A stretch of 9,070 bases of DNA from Alphaproteobacteria bacterium (GTDB lineage: Bacteria > Pseudomonadota > Alphaproteobacteria > Micavibrionales > UBA2020), in NCBI GenBank assembly GCA_020853455.1, contig JADYYV010000192.1, forward strand, positions 1-9,070. The letters run 5' to 3'. Under the pieces are notes generated by a model. It made no database searches. It was given only the letters and a program-made list of their open reading frames with translations, and was not told where the DNA came from. Made by a program: the position numbers and the translations under genes. The first letter of the stretch is position 1. Each line of letters starts with the position of its first letter. This document shows, piece by piece, positions 1 to 4,685 of this stretch.

Positions 1-193
1 CTATGTCGATGGCCCGGATGCCGGCAAGCATAAATTCACGAGCGCGCTTGCCGCATCCGTGTTCAAGGCCGCGATACCCGGCGTGCGCCCCGTGCTGGAC
101 AAGGCCTATGGCGTTGCCCCCGCCAAGGTCGCCGCCGTGCAGCCGCCCGCACCCGCCAAGCAGCCCAAGCCGCCGAAAGCCGCCACGCTGTAA
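1..193 (+). CDS. 3' end of an unrecognised protein with a Pro/Ala/Lys-rich tail
   Basis: Only the last 63 codons are inside the window (reading frame from base 2, TAA at 191-193). The visible part begins YVDGPDAGKHKF, continues as a short Ala-rich, probably helical stretch, and ends in a low-complexity tail of Pro, Ala and Lys (PPAPAKQPKPPKAATL), the kind of extension seen at the end of many alphaproteobacterial proteins. Codons are strongly G/C-ending, which supports real coding. The stop codon overlaps the start of the next gene (TAATG), so the two are probably translated from one mRNA. I do not recognise the family and cannot assign a function from this fragment. Confidence 0.6.
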   Translation, partial: YVDGPDAGKHKFTSALAASVFKAAIPGVRPVLDKAYGVAPAKVAAVQPPAPAKQPKPPKAATL

Positions 194-891
194 TGACGCC
201 GGCCACATCCCGCATACGCATCGTCGGCAGTTTCGACGATCTGGTGAACGCATCCTTCGGGCCGGAGGTGAATGCGATTTGCTGGGCGCGGCAATTGCCG
301 GGAAATTTCGATGAAATCGCGGCGCTGCTACAGGATGAAGAAGACATCCTGTCGCTTGATGAAGAAGCAATTGAAACCCTGCGCCCGCGCCTGAGCGAAC
401 AAGGCCGCATCGCCGCCGACATCCTGCTTGCCGACCGTCAATTGCTGCACGAGCGCGGGCTGCTGCCCAGCCTTGAATGCGTGCCGCGCTATCCGCGCGA
501 CGACGATAATGCCGTGCCGACGGATGTATATTCTTTCCACGCCGACCGCGCCCCCGTTCAGGCCGACACCTATCTGTGCAGCTATAACGAATCTTCGAGC
601 GAAGGGCTGGACAATGCCTCCGCGCAACGCCGCATCGACAACCCCGTAACACGGCAAAAATTGCAGGATTTATTCGCGAATGAAGGCGGCGACAGTTTCG
701 ACGAATTCTTGCGCGAACATTGCTATGACCTGCATTATGCTCCGCTGCCAAACGCCGTGCGCTATTCGTTCGGCATCGGCAATATGTGGCGCATCGCGGT
801 CGAATATCCGGGCAGCCCCGTTGCGCCCTGCATCCACCGCGCGCCCGACACGGTTGACGGACGCCCGCCGCGTTTGTTACTCATCAGTTAG
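193..891 (+). CDS. DUF1826-like protein of unknown function
   Basis: This encodes a 232-residue soluble protein with no signal peptide or membrane segment. Three blocks recall the DUF1826 family: an N-terminal VNAICWARQLP near residues 26-36, a central FHADRAPVQADTYLCSY near 114-130, and a C-terminal IHRAPD...RPPRLLLIS at the very end. The HxD in the centre and the HR(A/S)P near the end are spaced as in small jelly-roll metalloenzymes, so a cupin-like metal site is possible, but that is inference. DUF1826 members in other bacteria are known mainly as uncharacterised proteins, some next to zinc-responsive genes. The start is fixed by the TAATG overlap with the preceding stop; no Shine-Dalgarno is visible, which fits translational coupling. 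The GNAT gene follows after one base. The family assignment is from remembered consensus, not a search. Confidence 0.75.
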   Translation: MTPATSRIRIVGSFDDLVNASFGPEVNAICWARQLPGNFDEIAALLQDEEDILSLDEEAIETLRPRLSEQGRIAADILLADRQLLHERGLLPSLECVPRYPRDDDNAVPTDVYSFHADRAPVQADTYLCSYNESSSEGLDNASAQRRIDNPVTRQKLQDLFANEGGDSFDEFLREHCYDLHYAPLPNAVRYSFGIGNMWRIAVEYPGSPVAPCIHRAPDTVDGRPPRLLLIS

Positions 892-892
892 C

Positions 893-1567
893 ATGCAGCC
901 GCTCGACAACATCATCTGGACCGCGCTTACCACCCGCCAATCCCATTTCGCAATGGGCGACGACAAGGTGAAGCGTTTCGCGCCCGAAGTCGCGCCCTTC
1001 AGCGGGTTTGAAAATGGCGTGGTCGATCATGACGCGCTGGCCGCACTGCTGGGCAATGGCGTAACGGCTTTGTTCCTGAACGAGCCGTGGCAGCCGCGCA
1101 AAGGCTGGGAAGTGCTGGCGGGCGCGCCGCTGATCCGGATGGTCTGCGATAACGGCAGCCCCGAGGCAAAGGAAAGCACGACGGAAATCGTGAAACTGGG
1201 CGCGGAGAATTCGGCGGAGATGATCGGGCTGACGACGCTCGCCCGCCCCGGCCCTTTCACCAGCCGCACGCATGAAATGGGCGATTATTTCGGCATTTAT
1301 CAGGACGGCAAACTGGTTGCCCTTGCGGGCGAGCGGATGAAGGTACCTGGATACACCGAAGTCAGCGCCGTCTGCACCCATCCCGATTACACAGGGCGCG
1401 GCTATGCGGCGGCGGTGATGATGAAAGTGATGCAGGGCATCGTGGCACGCGGTGAAACGCCGTTCCTGCATTCACGCGCCGATAACGACCGCGCGGTAGC
1501 ATTATACAACCGCTTTGGCTTCAAGACGCAATGGGCGGGACATTTTGTCGTGCTGCGCTGCGAATAG
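893..1567 (+). CDS. GNAT family N-acetyltransferase (FR47-like)
   Basis: This is a 224-residue acetyl-CoA-dependent N-acyltransferase; the substrate is not deducible. The N-terminus (LDNIIWTALTTRQSHFA, then FAPEVAPF near residues 29-36) is a segment often found at the start of FR47-type GNATs. The catalytic GNAT fold occupies roughly residues 100-224. Motif A is the acetyl-CoA pyrophosphate loop at 156-172 (EVSAVCTHPDYTGRGYA, with G168-R169-G170), and motif B is the conserved NDRAVALYNRFGF at 198-210. ATG 893 follows the upstream stop by one base and gives the conserved N-terminus; the same frame opens earlier, at 680, but that would put over 200 bases inside the previous gene. No Shine-Dalgarno is seen, so coupling to the DUF1826-like gene is likely. 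The two may act together, but nothing shows on what. Confidence 0.9.
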   Translation: MQPLDNIIWTALTTRQSHFAMGDDKVKRFAPEVAPFSGFENGVVDHDALAALLGNGVTALFLNEPWQPRKGWEVLAGAPLIRMVCDNGSPEAKESTTEIVKLGAENSAEMIGLTTLARPGPFTSRTHEMGDYFGIYQDGKLVALAGERMKVPGYTEVSAVCTHPDYTGRGYAAAVMMKVMQGIVARGETPFLHSRADNDRAVALYNRFGFKTQWAGHFVVLRCE

Positions 1568-1638
1568 GTGGAACTATCTGTCCTCTGGCCGCTTGGCCTC
1601 CTGTCATCCATTTCCCCTCTGCAACAGGAGATTTCGCC

Positions 1639-1927
1639 ATGTCCAGCATCACCCCCCCCTGAAAATTCAACGGAAACCGAACGCAAGACGCTGCACCTGA
1701 ACGGCCTCACCTTTGAAAACCTTGAAACGCAGCCGGAACCCGTCGATCACGACGAAGACCGCCGCGCGCGGGAAAAATTCGCGGGCGACGCGTTTTACGG
1801 GTCGGCGCGCGGCATCAGGAAAATGGTGAAGGCGGATAAGGTGACGCAGAAATTCGACGACCTGACCCGCAAAGAACGCCTGAACCCGGAAATCAACCAC
1901 GAGCGTAATGACGACGATATTCACTAG
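1639..1927 (+). CDS. Small hypothetical protein split by a C8 tract / CCC-TGA frameshift site
   Basis: The best start is ATG 1639, with AGGAG (1626-1630) 8 bases upstream. In that frame translation gives only MSSITPP before TGA at 1660-1662, directly after eight C residues (1652-1659). A single +1 shift at CCC-TGA, or one C fewer, continues into an open frame to TAG 1925-1927 and gives a 95-residue charged, hydrophilic protein (MSSITPPENSTET..., ending NHERNDDDIH). The body has codon use like its neighbours, no signal peptide and no cysteine, and I do not recognise it. It contains FENLE, REKFAGDAFYGSARGIRKM and a highly polar C-terminus. The downstream frame is also open from GTG 1568, but that alternative has no ribosome binding site and an N-terminus that looks like translated spacer. 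Explanations are a programmed frameshift, phase variation at the C tract, a fresh null mutation, or a sequencing error in the homopolymer. Confidence 0.6.
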
Positions 1928-1930
1928 GCT

Positions 1931-1957
1931 TACCCCCAACCAGACGGTTGCGGGGTA
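1931..1957. terminator. Terminator-like hairpin between convergent genes
   Basis: TACCCCCAACC (1931-1941) pairs with GGTTGCGGGGTA (1946-1957) around an AGAC loop. This makes an 11-bp stem with one bulged C. It lies between the stop of the small + strand gene (1927) and that of the - strand secreted protein (1964), so it could serve both. No clear U-tract follows on either strand, so its strength as an intrinsic terminator is uncertain. Confidence 0.5.
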
Positions 1958-1963
1958 TGCCCG

Positions 1964-2815
1964 TTATTTCCCGATATTGACCCCGAAAGGCAGGAACACA
2001 TCCTTGCCGCCGCGCCGCAGCTGCACGAAATATTTCAGGTATCCGGGGTGGTCGGGATGGAGCATGAATTTGACAGGCGACGCGCCGCGGTCTTCGGGTT
2101 TCCCCGGCTCAGCGCCCATCGGGTGCATATGGGCGACCGCCTTGAAGCCTTCATAGAAACCGACGATATGCCCATAGGCGCCCATCACGGGTTCAAGATC
2201 TGCCAGCGGCTTTCCATCTTCGCCCGTCAGGACGATGTCGGCATTCACGGGCGTACCTGCCTTGATCAGCGTATCGGCGAAAACAACCTTGCCCGTCACG
2301 CCGGCGGTGCTGGCGCTGTCGGTTGCGCTGCGGTCGGTGCAATCGCTTGCGCAGGGCGACGCGCCCTTCAATTTGACGGGGATCATCTGCTCCCCGTTGC
2401 CGAGCAGCTTTATATCCACATACGCCACATAGTCATGTCCGGTTTGCGGCGTGAAGGAAAATGTGTAACTGCCCGCATCCGCGCCCGCAACAGGATGGAC
2501 ATGGTGATAATCGACAAGGCTTTGATCGACGACAAGCAGGTGAATTTTCCGCGTATGCCGTTCTTCCAGCGCGGCCAGCGATACGGGCATACTGTTCCTT
2601 GTCAGCTTCAAGGTGAAGGTTGTGTCCTTGCCCTGCACCAGAACATCCGGCGTCACGGTCGCGGTCGCGCCCATTTTTTCGACAGGAGCTTTTTCATGTT
2701 CCATGCCGGTGTCATGCTCCATCCCTGCGTTCCCTTCCTGGGTCAGCGCGGATAAACCGATGATGCCAAGCACGGCCAGAAGGGGGAGCATGAACTGGAA
2801 CAGGCGGGAATACAT
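1964..2815 (-). CDS. Exported protein with duplicated HxHP domain, putative metal binding
   Basis: This encodes 283 residues. The N-terminus has a Sec signal peptide (short charged start, hydrophobic core FMLPLLAVLGIIGLSAL, likely cleavage near A30), so the protein should act in the periplasm. The mature start is Met/His-rich, with MEH at 32-34 and 38-40. Two similar domains follow. The first, about 83-150, contains KIHLLVVDQSLVDYHHVHP, a GHDYVAYVD strand and QMIPV. The second, about 207-281, contains GAYGHIVGF, AHMHP, PGYLKYFVQL and VFLPF. Each copy thus shows H-x2-3-V, an HxHP motif and a C-terminal Gly-aromatic strand, which suggests a tandem duplication of an Ig-like fold. C155 and C159 lie in the linker. 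His/Met/Cys-rich periplasmic proteins of this style often occur with copper handling, but copper is inference here. The start is supported by AAAGGA about 7 bases upstream on the - strand. Confidence 0.85.
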   Translation of the reverse strand: MYSRLFQFMLPLLAVLGIIGLSALTQEGNAGMEHDTGMEHEKAPVEKMGATATVTPDVLVQGKDTTFTLKLTRNSMPVSLAALEERHTRKIHLLVVDQSLVDYHHVHPVAGADAGSYTFSFTPQTGHDYVAYVDIKLLGNGEQMIPVKLKGASPCASDCTDRSATDSASTAGVTGKVVFADTLIKAGTPVNADIVLTGEDGKPLADLEPVMGAYGHIVGFYEGFKAVAHMHPMGAEPGKPEDRGASPVKFMLHPDHPGYLKYFVQLRRGGKDVFLPFGVNIGK

Positions 2816-3065
2816 TTTTTTGATCCTTTCGACTCAAACGGTCACCGGAAGTATCGCATAGGCGCGGAGTGCGATAAAACCCGCTTAAGTGATATATTAT
2901 GTAAATAATTGTTAATATATATACCGTGCTATATCAATGGGATGGGCAGATCTCCGGGTATTAACAAGCTTCGCGGGTGGACAAGGGGTTTTCGGGGGCT
3001 ATATCCTCTCCCGTGACGACCGCGAATGCGGCGTCAGTGTGCAACCCAACAAAAGGATAATTGCC
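2816..3065. promoter_or_regulatory. Divergent AT-rich control region
   Basis: These 250 bases separate the - strand exported protein from the + strand GSC-repeat gene. The centre (about 2885-2935) is strikingly AT-rich compared with its surroundings and probably carries promoter elements for the - strand gene, though I cannot pick one with confidence. Within it, TTAA-N7-ATTA (2885-2899) and GTAA-N7-TTAA (2901-2915) resemble imperfect CtrA boxes. In the leader of the - strand gene, TATCGCA (2852-2858) and TGCGATA (2870-2876) form a 7-bp inverted repeat, a possible operator or RNA stem. No gene is evident in the stretch; an ATG at 2937 in frame with the downstream gene lacks a ribosome binding site. 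Confidence 0.45.
2978..3005 (+). promoter_or_regulatory. Sigma-70-like promoter for the GSC-repeat gene
   Basis: TGGACA (2978-2983) and TATATC (3000-3005) are separated by 16 bases, matching TTGACA at 5 of 6 and TATAAT at 4 of 6 positions. The expected transcript start near 3012 would give a leader of about 54 bases before ATG 3066. Assigned by eye only. Confidence 0.4.
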
Positions 3066-3233
3066 ATGCAAGAACAACTGAAAAAAGACGAAAAAGGCTC
3101 CTGTTCCTCCAACGCTCCCAAAACCGGCTCTTGCGGCACGGAAGCGAAAAAAGTTGAGACCTCGGGCTCTTGCAGCACCAACACCGGCTCCTGCGGTTCG
3201 ACCAAGGAGAAATCCGGTTCGTGCAGCGGCTAA
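3066..3233 (+). CDS. GSC-repeat cysteine microprotein (55 aa)
   Basis: This short protein starts MQEQLKKDEK and then carries five Gly-Ser-Cys units, with cysteines at 13, 23, 36, 43 and 53. Each Cys is followed by Ser or Gly, and the linkers are built of Lys, Glu, Thr, Asn and Ala. There is no signal peptide or hydrophobic core, so it is probably cytoplasmic and largely unstructured unless it binds metal. ATG 3066 is chosen because AGGA (3054-3057) lies 8 bases upstream; the frame is open further up but without a ribosome binding site or plausible sequence. A strong terminator follows, so it is its own transcript. I do not recognise a named family. A metallothionein-like chelator, a thiol or persulfide carrier, or a modified-peptide precursor are all possible; no modification enzyme is in the window. 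Neighbours (a His/Met-rich periplasmic protein and a rhodanese) favour metal or sulfur chemistry. Confidence 0.75.
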   Translation: MQEQLKKDEKGSCSSNAPKTGSCGTEAKKVETSGSCSTNTGSCGSTKEKSGSCSG

Positions 3234-3256
3234 TCTAATCGCTTCACTGTGATTTC

Positions 3257-3295
3257 AAGAAGCCGGGCTTTTGACGCCCGGCTTCTTTCATTTTT
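3257..3295 (+). terminator. Intrinsic terminator after the GSC-repeat gene
   Basis: AAGAAGCCGGGC (3257-3268) pairs perfectly with GCCCGGCTTCTT (3276-3287) around a TTTTGAC loop, giving 12 bp. A T-rich run (CATTTTT) follows. It begins 23 bases after the stop and isolates the microprotein gene from the rhodanese gene. Confidence 0.9.
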
Positions 3296-3313
3296 GCTTC
3301 TTTCATTTTCGGG

Positions 3314-3338
3314 GGAACCTCTGGCGCCGTCGTTCGTT
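3314..3338 (+). promoter_or_regulatory. EcfG-like general stress promoter for the rhodanese gene
   Basis: GGAAC (3314-3318), 16 bases, then CGTT (3335-3338) matches the GGAAC-N16/17-CGTT consensus recognised by the alphaproteobacterial general stress sigma factor EcfG. It sits just after the preceding terminator and about 54 bases before the rhodanese start, where a promoter is needed. The motif is short, so chance is not excluded, but position and spacing both fit. Confidence 0.6.
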
Positions 3339-3364
3339 TGTCGGTTGCAACCTGTCAACGAACG
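3331..3364. repeat. 34-bp interrupted palindrome at the rhodanese transcript start
   Basis: CGTTCGTT (3331-3338) is mirrored by AACGAACG (3357-3364). Centred between them is the perfect 10-bp palindrome GGTTGCAACC (3343-3352). Each gap is the same TGTC, so 26 of 34 positions are symmetric. It overlaps the -10 element of the EcfG-like promoter and covers the expected transcript start, a typical place for a repressor operator; as RNA it could also fold at the 5' end. Confidence 0.55.
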
Positions 3365-3391
3365 CCCGCTTGAAGGGCAATGGAGGATTCC

Positions 3392-3907
3392 ATGCAACCC
3401 ATTAAACGTGACGAACTGAACAGGCTGATGTCGTCGGGCGAGGATTTCGCCATTATCGAGGCATTGCCCAAATCCGAATACGATCACGGTCATATCCCGG
3501 GCGCGCTGTCGATGCCGCTCGAAACGCTGGCCGCCGAAGCGCCCAGACAACTGGCCGACAAATCGCGGAAAATCGTGACCTATTGCGCCAGCGCCGATTG
3601 CGCGGCATCCACCAAGGCCGCCGAAATCCTCGAAGGACTCGGTTATTCCAACGTCTCCGACTATGTCGGCGGCAAGGAAGACTGGAAATCCGCCGGCCTG
3701 CGCCTTGAAGGGTCGGAGATTTACGACGAAAACCTGAAAGGCGACTTCATGGAGGACGGACAGGGCGAAGCCAATGCGGTGTCGTCGCGCACCGTCGAAG
3801 ACCTTGAAAGCCTTGCCCGCGACTACCAGAAGGATTTCCGCACCCGCAACACGGGCGGCGATGACAGTTATTTCAACCCCGATCACCAAAGCGGACGCGA
3901 GATTTAA
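3392..3907 (+). CDS. Rhodanese-domain protein (putative sulfurtransferase)
   Basis: This 171-residue cytoplasmic protein consists of one rhodanese domain (about 1-108) plus a 60-residue hydrophilic, acidic C-terminal extension ending in DDSYFNPDHQSGREI. The domain shows the family's EY-x2-GHIPGA signature (residues 29-38) and the active-site loop TYCASADCAAS, with C65 as the persulfide-forming cysteine and a second cysteine, C70, inside the loop. GYSNVSDYVGGKEDWKSAGL (84-103) is the usual C-terminal part of the fold. The usual DxR near strand 2 is replaced by EALP, as in many single-domain members. Rhodaneses move sulfane sulfur; the physiological donor and acceptor here are unknown. ATG 3392 is preferred over ATG 3380 because GGAGG (3382-3386) lies 5 bases before it. 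Control by the EcfG-like promoter suggests a stress role (inference). Confidence 0.9.
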   Translation: MQPIKRDELNRLMSSGEDFAIIEALPKSEYDHGHIPGALSMPLETLAAEAPRQLADKSRKIVTYCASADCAASTKAAEILEGLGYSNVSDYVGGKEDWKSAGLRLEGSEIYDENLKGDFMEDGQGEANAVSSRTVEDLESLARDYQKDFRTRNTGGDDSYFNPDHQSGREI

Positions 3908-3934
3908 CGCTACGCGCATCGCATTGATGACAGG

Positions 3935-3971
3935 AAAGCCGGGCCTGCAGCGCCCGGCTTTCTGCTGTTTT
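3935..3971 (+). terminator. Intrinsic terminator after the rhodanese gene
   Basis: AAAGCCGGGC (3935-3944) and GCCCGGCTTT (3952-3961) form a perfect 10-bp stem with a CTGCAGC loop, followed by CTGCTGTTTT. The stem core is the same as in the terminator at 3257-3287, with a different loop. Confidence 0.85.
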
Positions 3972-3979
3972 GGGGCATC

Positions 3980-4008
3980 TTGCGCCCCTGCCCGGTCAGG
4001 CCTATGAT
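3980..4008 (+). promoter_or_regulatory. Sigma-70-like promoter for the alarmone hydrolase gene
   Basis: TTGCGC (3980-3985) and TATGAT (4003-4008) are 17 bases apart. The -10 matches 5 of 6 consensus bases and the -35 has the conserved TTG. Transcription from about 4015 would leave a leader of under 20 bases containing the AAAGGA ribosome binding site (4021-4026). Confidence 0.5.
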
Positions 4009-4032
4009 GGGTTATCAGCAAAAGGAAAATAA

Positions 4033-4584
4033 ATGACCGAAGTTTCGCAGAAACTCACGCGCGCGTTGTTGTTCGCCGCGAAAAAACACACCGACCAGCG
4101 CCGCAAGGGCGAACGTGCCGAGCCGTATGTGAACCACCTGATCGAGGTTGCCGACCTTGTCGCGCAATTCACCGACGGCAAGGATGCCGATGTGCTGTGC
4201 GCCGCCGTTCTGCATGACACGATCGAGGATACGGATACCAAATACGCGGAACTGGTGAAGGAATTCGGCCAGAACGTCGCCGATATCGTGCAGGAATGCA
4301 CCGACGATAAATCATTGCCGAAGGCCGAGCGCAAGCGTTTGCAGGTCGAACACGCGCCGCATAAATCGGACGCCGCGAAGCTGGTGAAAACCGCCGATAA
4401 AATCTCCAACCTGCGCGCCATCCTCGACTCTTCCCCGCCCGACTGGAGTCTCGCGCGCAAGCAGGAATATTTCAGCTGGGCGAAAAACGTGGTCGACGGA
4501 TTGCGCGGCGTCAATGCGGGGCTGGAGAGCGAGTTCGACAAAGTCTATGCGAAAGGCGCGTTGAAGTTCGGGATGAAGCCTTAA
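4033..4584 (+). CDS. Mesh1-type HD-domain (p)ppGpp hydrolase
   Basis: This 183-residue single HD domain matches the small alarmone hydrolase group (the hydrolase half of RelA/SpoT without synthetase or regulatory domains). Visible motifs in order are RRKGERAEPYVNHLIEVA (23-40, metal ligand H35), AAVLHDTIEDT (57-67, the H61-D62 pair and the ED at 65-66), CTDDKSLPKAERKRLQVEHA (89-108) and LVKTADKISNLRAI (117-130, final ligand D122). All expected Mn-binding residues are present, so it should be active. Known members remove the 3' pyrophosphate of (p)ppGpp; Mesh1 also acts on NADPH, so the alarmone role is likely but not certain. Length is typical of the group. AAAGGA lies 6 bases before the ATG. 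It is a single-gene unit converging on typA. Confidence 0.9.
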   Translation: MTEVSQKLTRALLFAAKKHTDQRRKGERAEPYVNHLIEVADLVAQFTDGKDADVLCAAVLHDTIEDTDTKYAELVKEFGQNVADIVQECTDDKSLPKAERKRLQVEHAPHKSDAAKLVKTADKISNLRAILDSSPPDWSLARKQEYFSWAKNVVDGLRGVNAGLESEFDKVYAKGALKFGMKP

Positions 4585-4592
4585 CCAGATGC

Positions 4593-4618
4593 GTCATCCC
4601 CGCGAAAGCGGGGATGAC
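4593..4618. repeat. REP-like GTCATCCCCGC palindrome
   Basis: GTCATCCCCGC (4593-4603) and GCGGGGATGAC (4608-4618) form a perfect 11-bp stem closed by a GAAA tetraloop. Palindromes of this type (CATTCCCGC/CATCCCCGC with a GAAA loop) occur as dispersed intergenic repeats in many proteobacteria. It begins 9 bases after the hydrolase stop, before the real terminator. Only one copy is in the window. Confidence 0.7.
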
Positions 4619-4628
4619 AACAGAAACA

Positions 4629-4665
4629 AAAACGGCCATTTTCACAAAATGAAAATGGCCGTTTT
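4629..4665. terminator. Bidirectional intrinsic terminator between hydrolase gene and typA
   Basis: AAAACGGCCATTTTC (4629-4643) pairs perfectly with GAAAATGGCCGTTTT (4651-4665) around ACAAAAT, a 15-bp stem. The + strand reads into TTTT and the - strand into GTTTTTGTTTC, so it can stop transcription from both convergent genes. Confidence 0.9.
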
Positions 4666-4685
4666 GTATTGGTGTCGAAAAACGC

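Noticed and set aside
1570..1594. GGAAC-N16-GCTT as a second EcfG promoter, for the small hypothetical gene
   Set aside because: The -10 half differs from CGTT at the conserved G, so the match is too weak to claim.
1568..1638. GTG start giving an uninterrupted 119-residue version of the small hypothetical protein
   Set aside because: It has no ribosome site and an implausible N-terminus, while ATG 1639 has AGGAG at 8 bases. It stays a fallback if the C8 tract proves correct and no shifting occurs.
2048..2755. A 235-codon + strand frame opposite the exported HxHP protein
   Set aside because: The - strand frame has a signal peptide, a ribosome site and duplicated domains; the + strand frame has none of these.
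2937..3065. Upstream ATG that would extend the GSC protein to 98 residues
   Set aside because: It has no Shine-Dalgarno, the extra residues look like translated spacer, and the promoter candidate lies inside the extension; ATG 3066 has AGGA at good spacing.
3230..4021. A 263-codon - strand frame across the rhodanese gene
   Set aside because: It is antisense to a clear rhodanese domain and crosses two terminators and a promoter.
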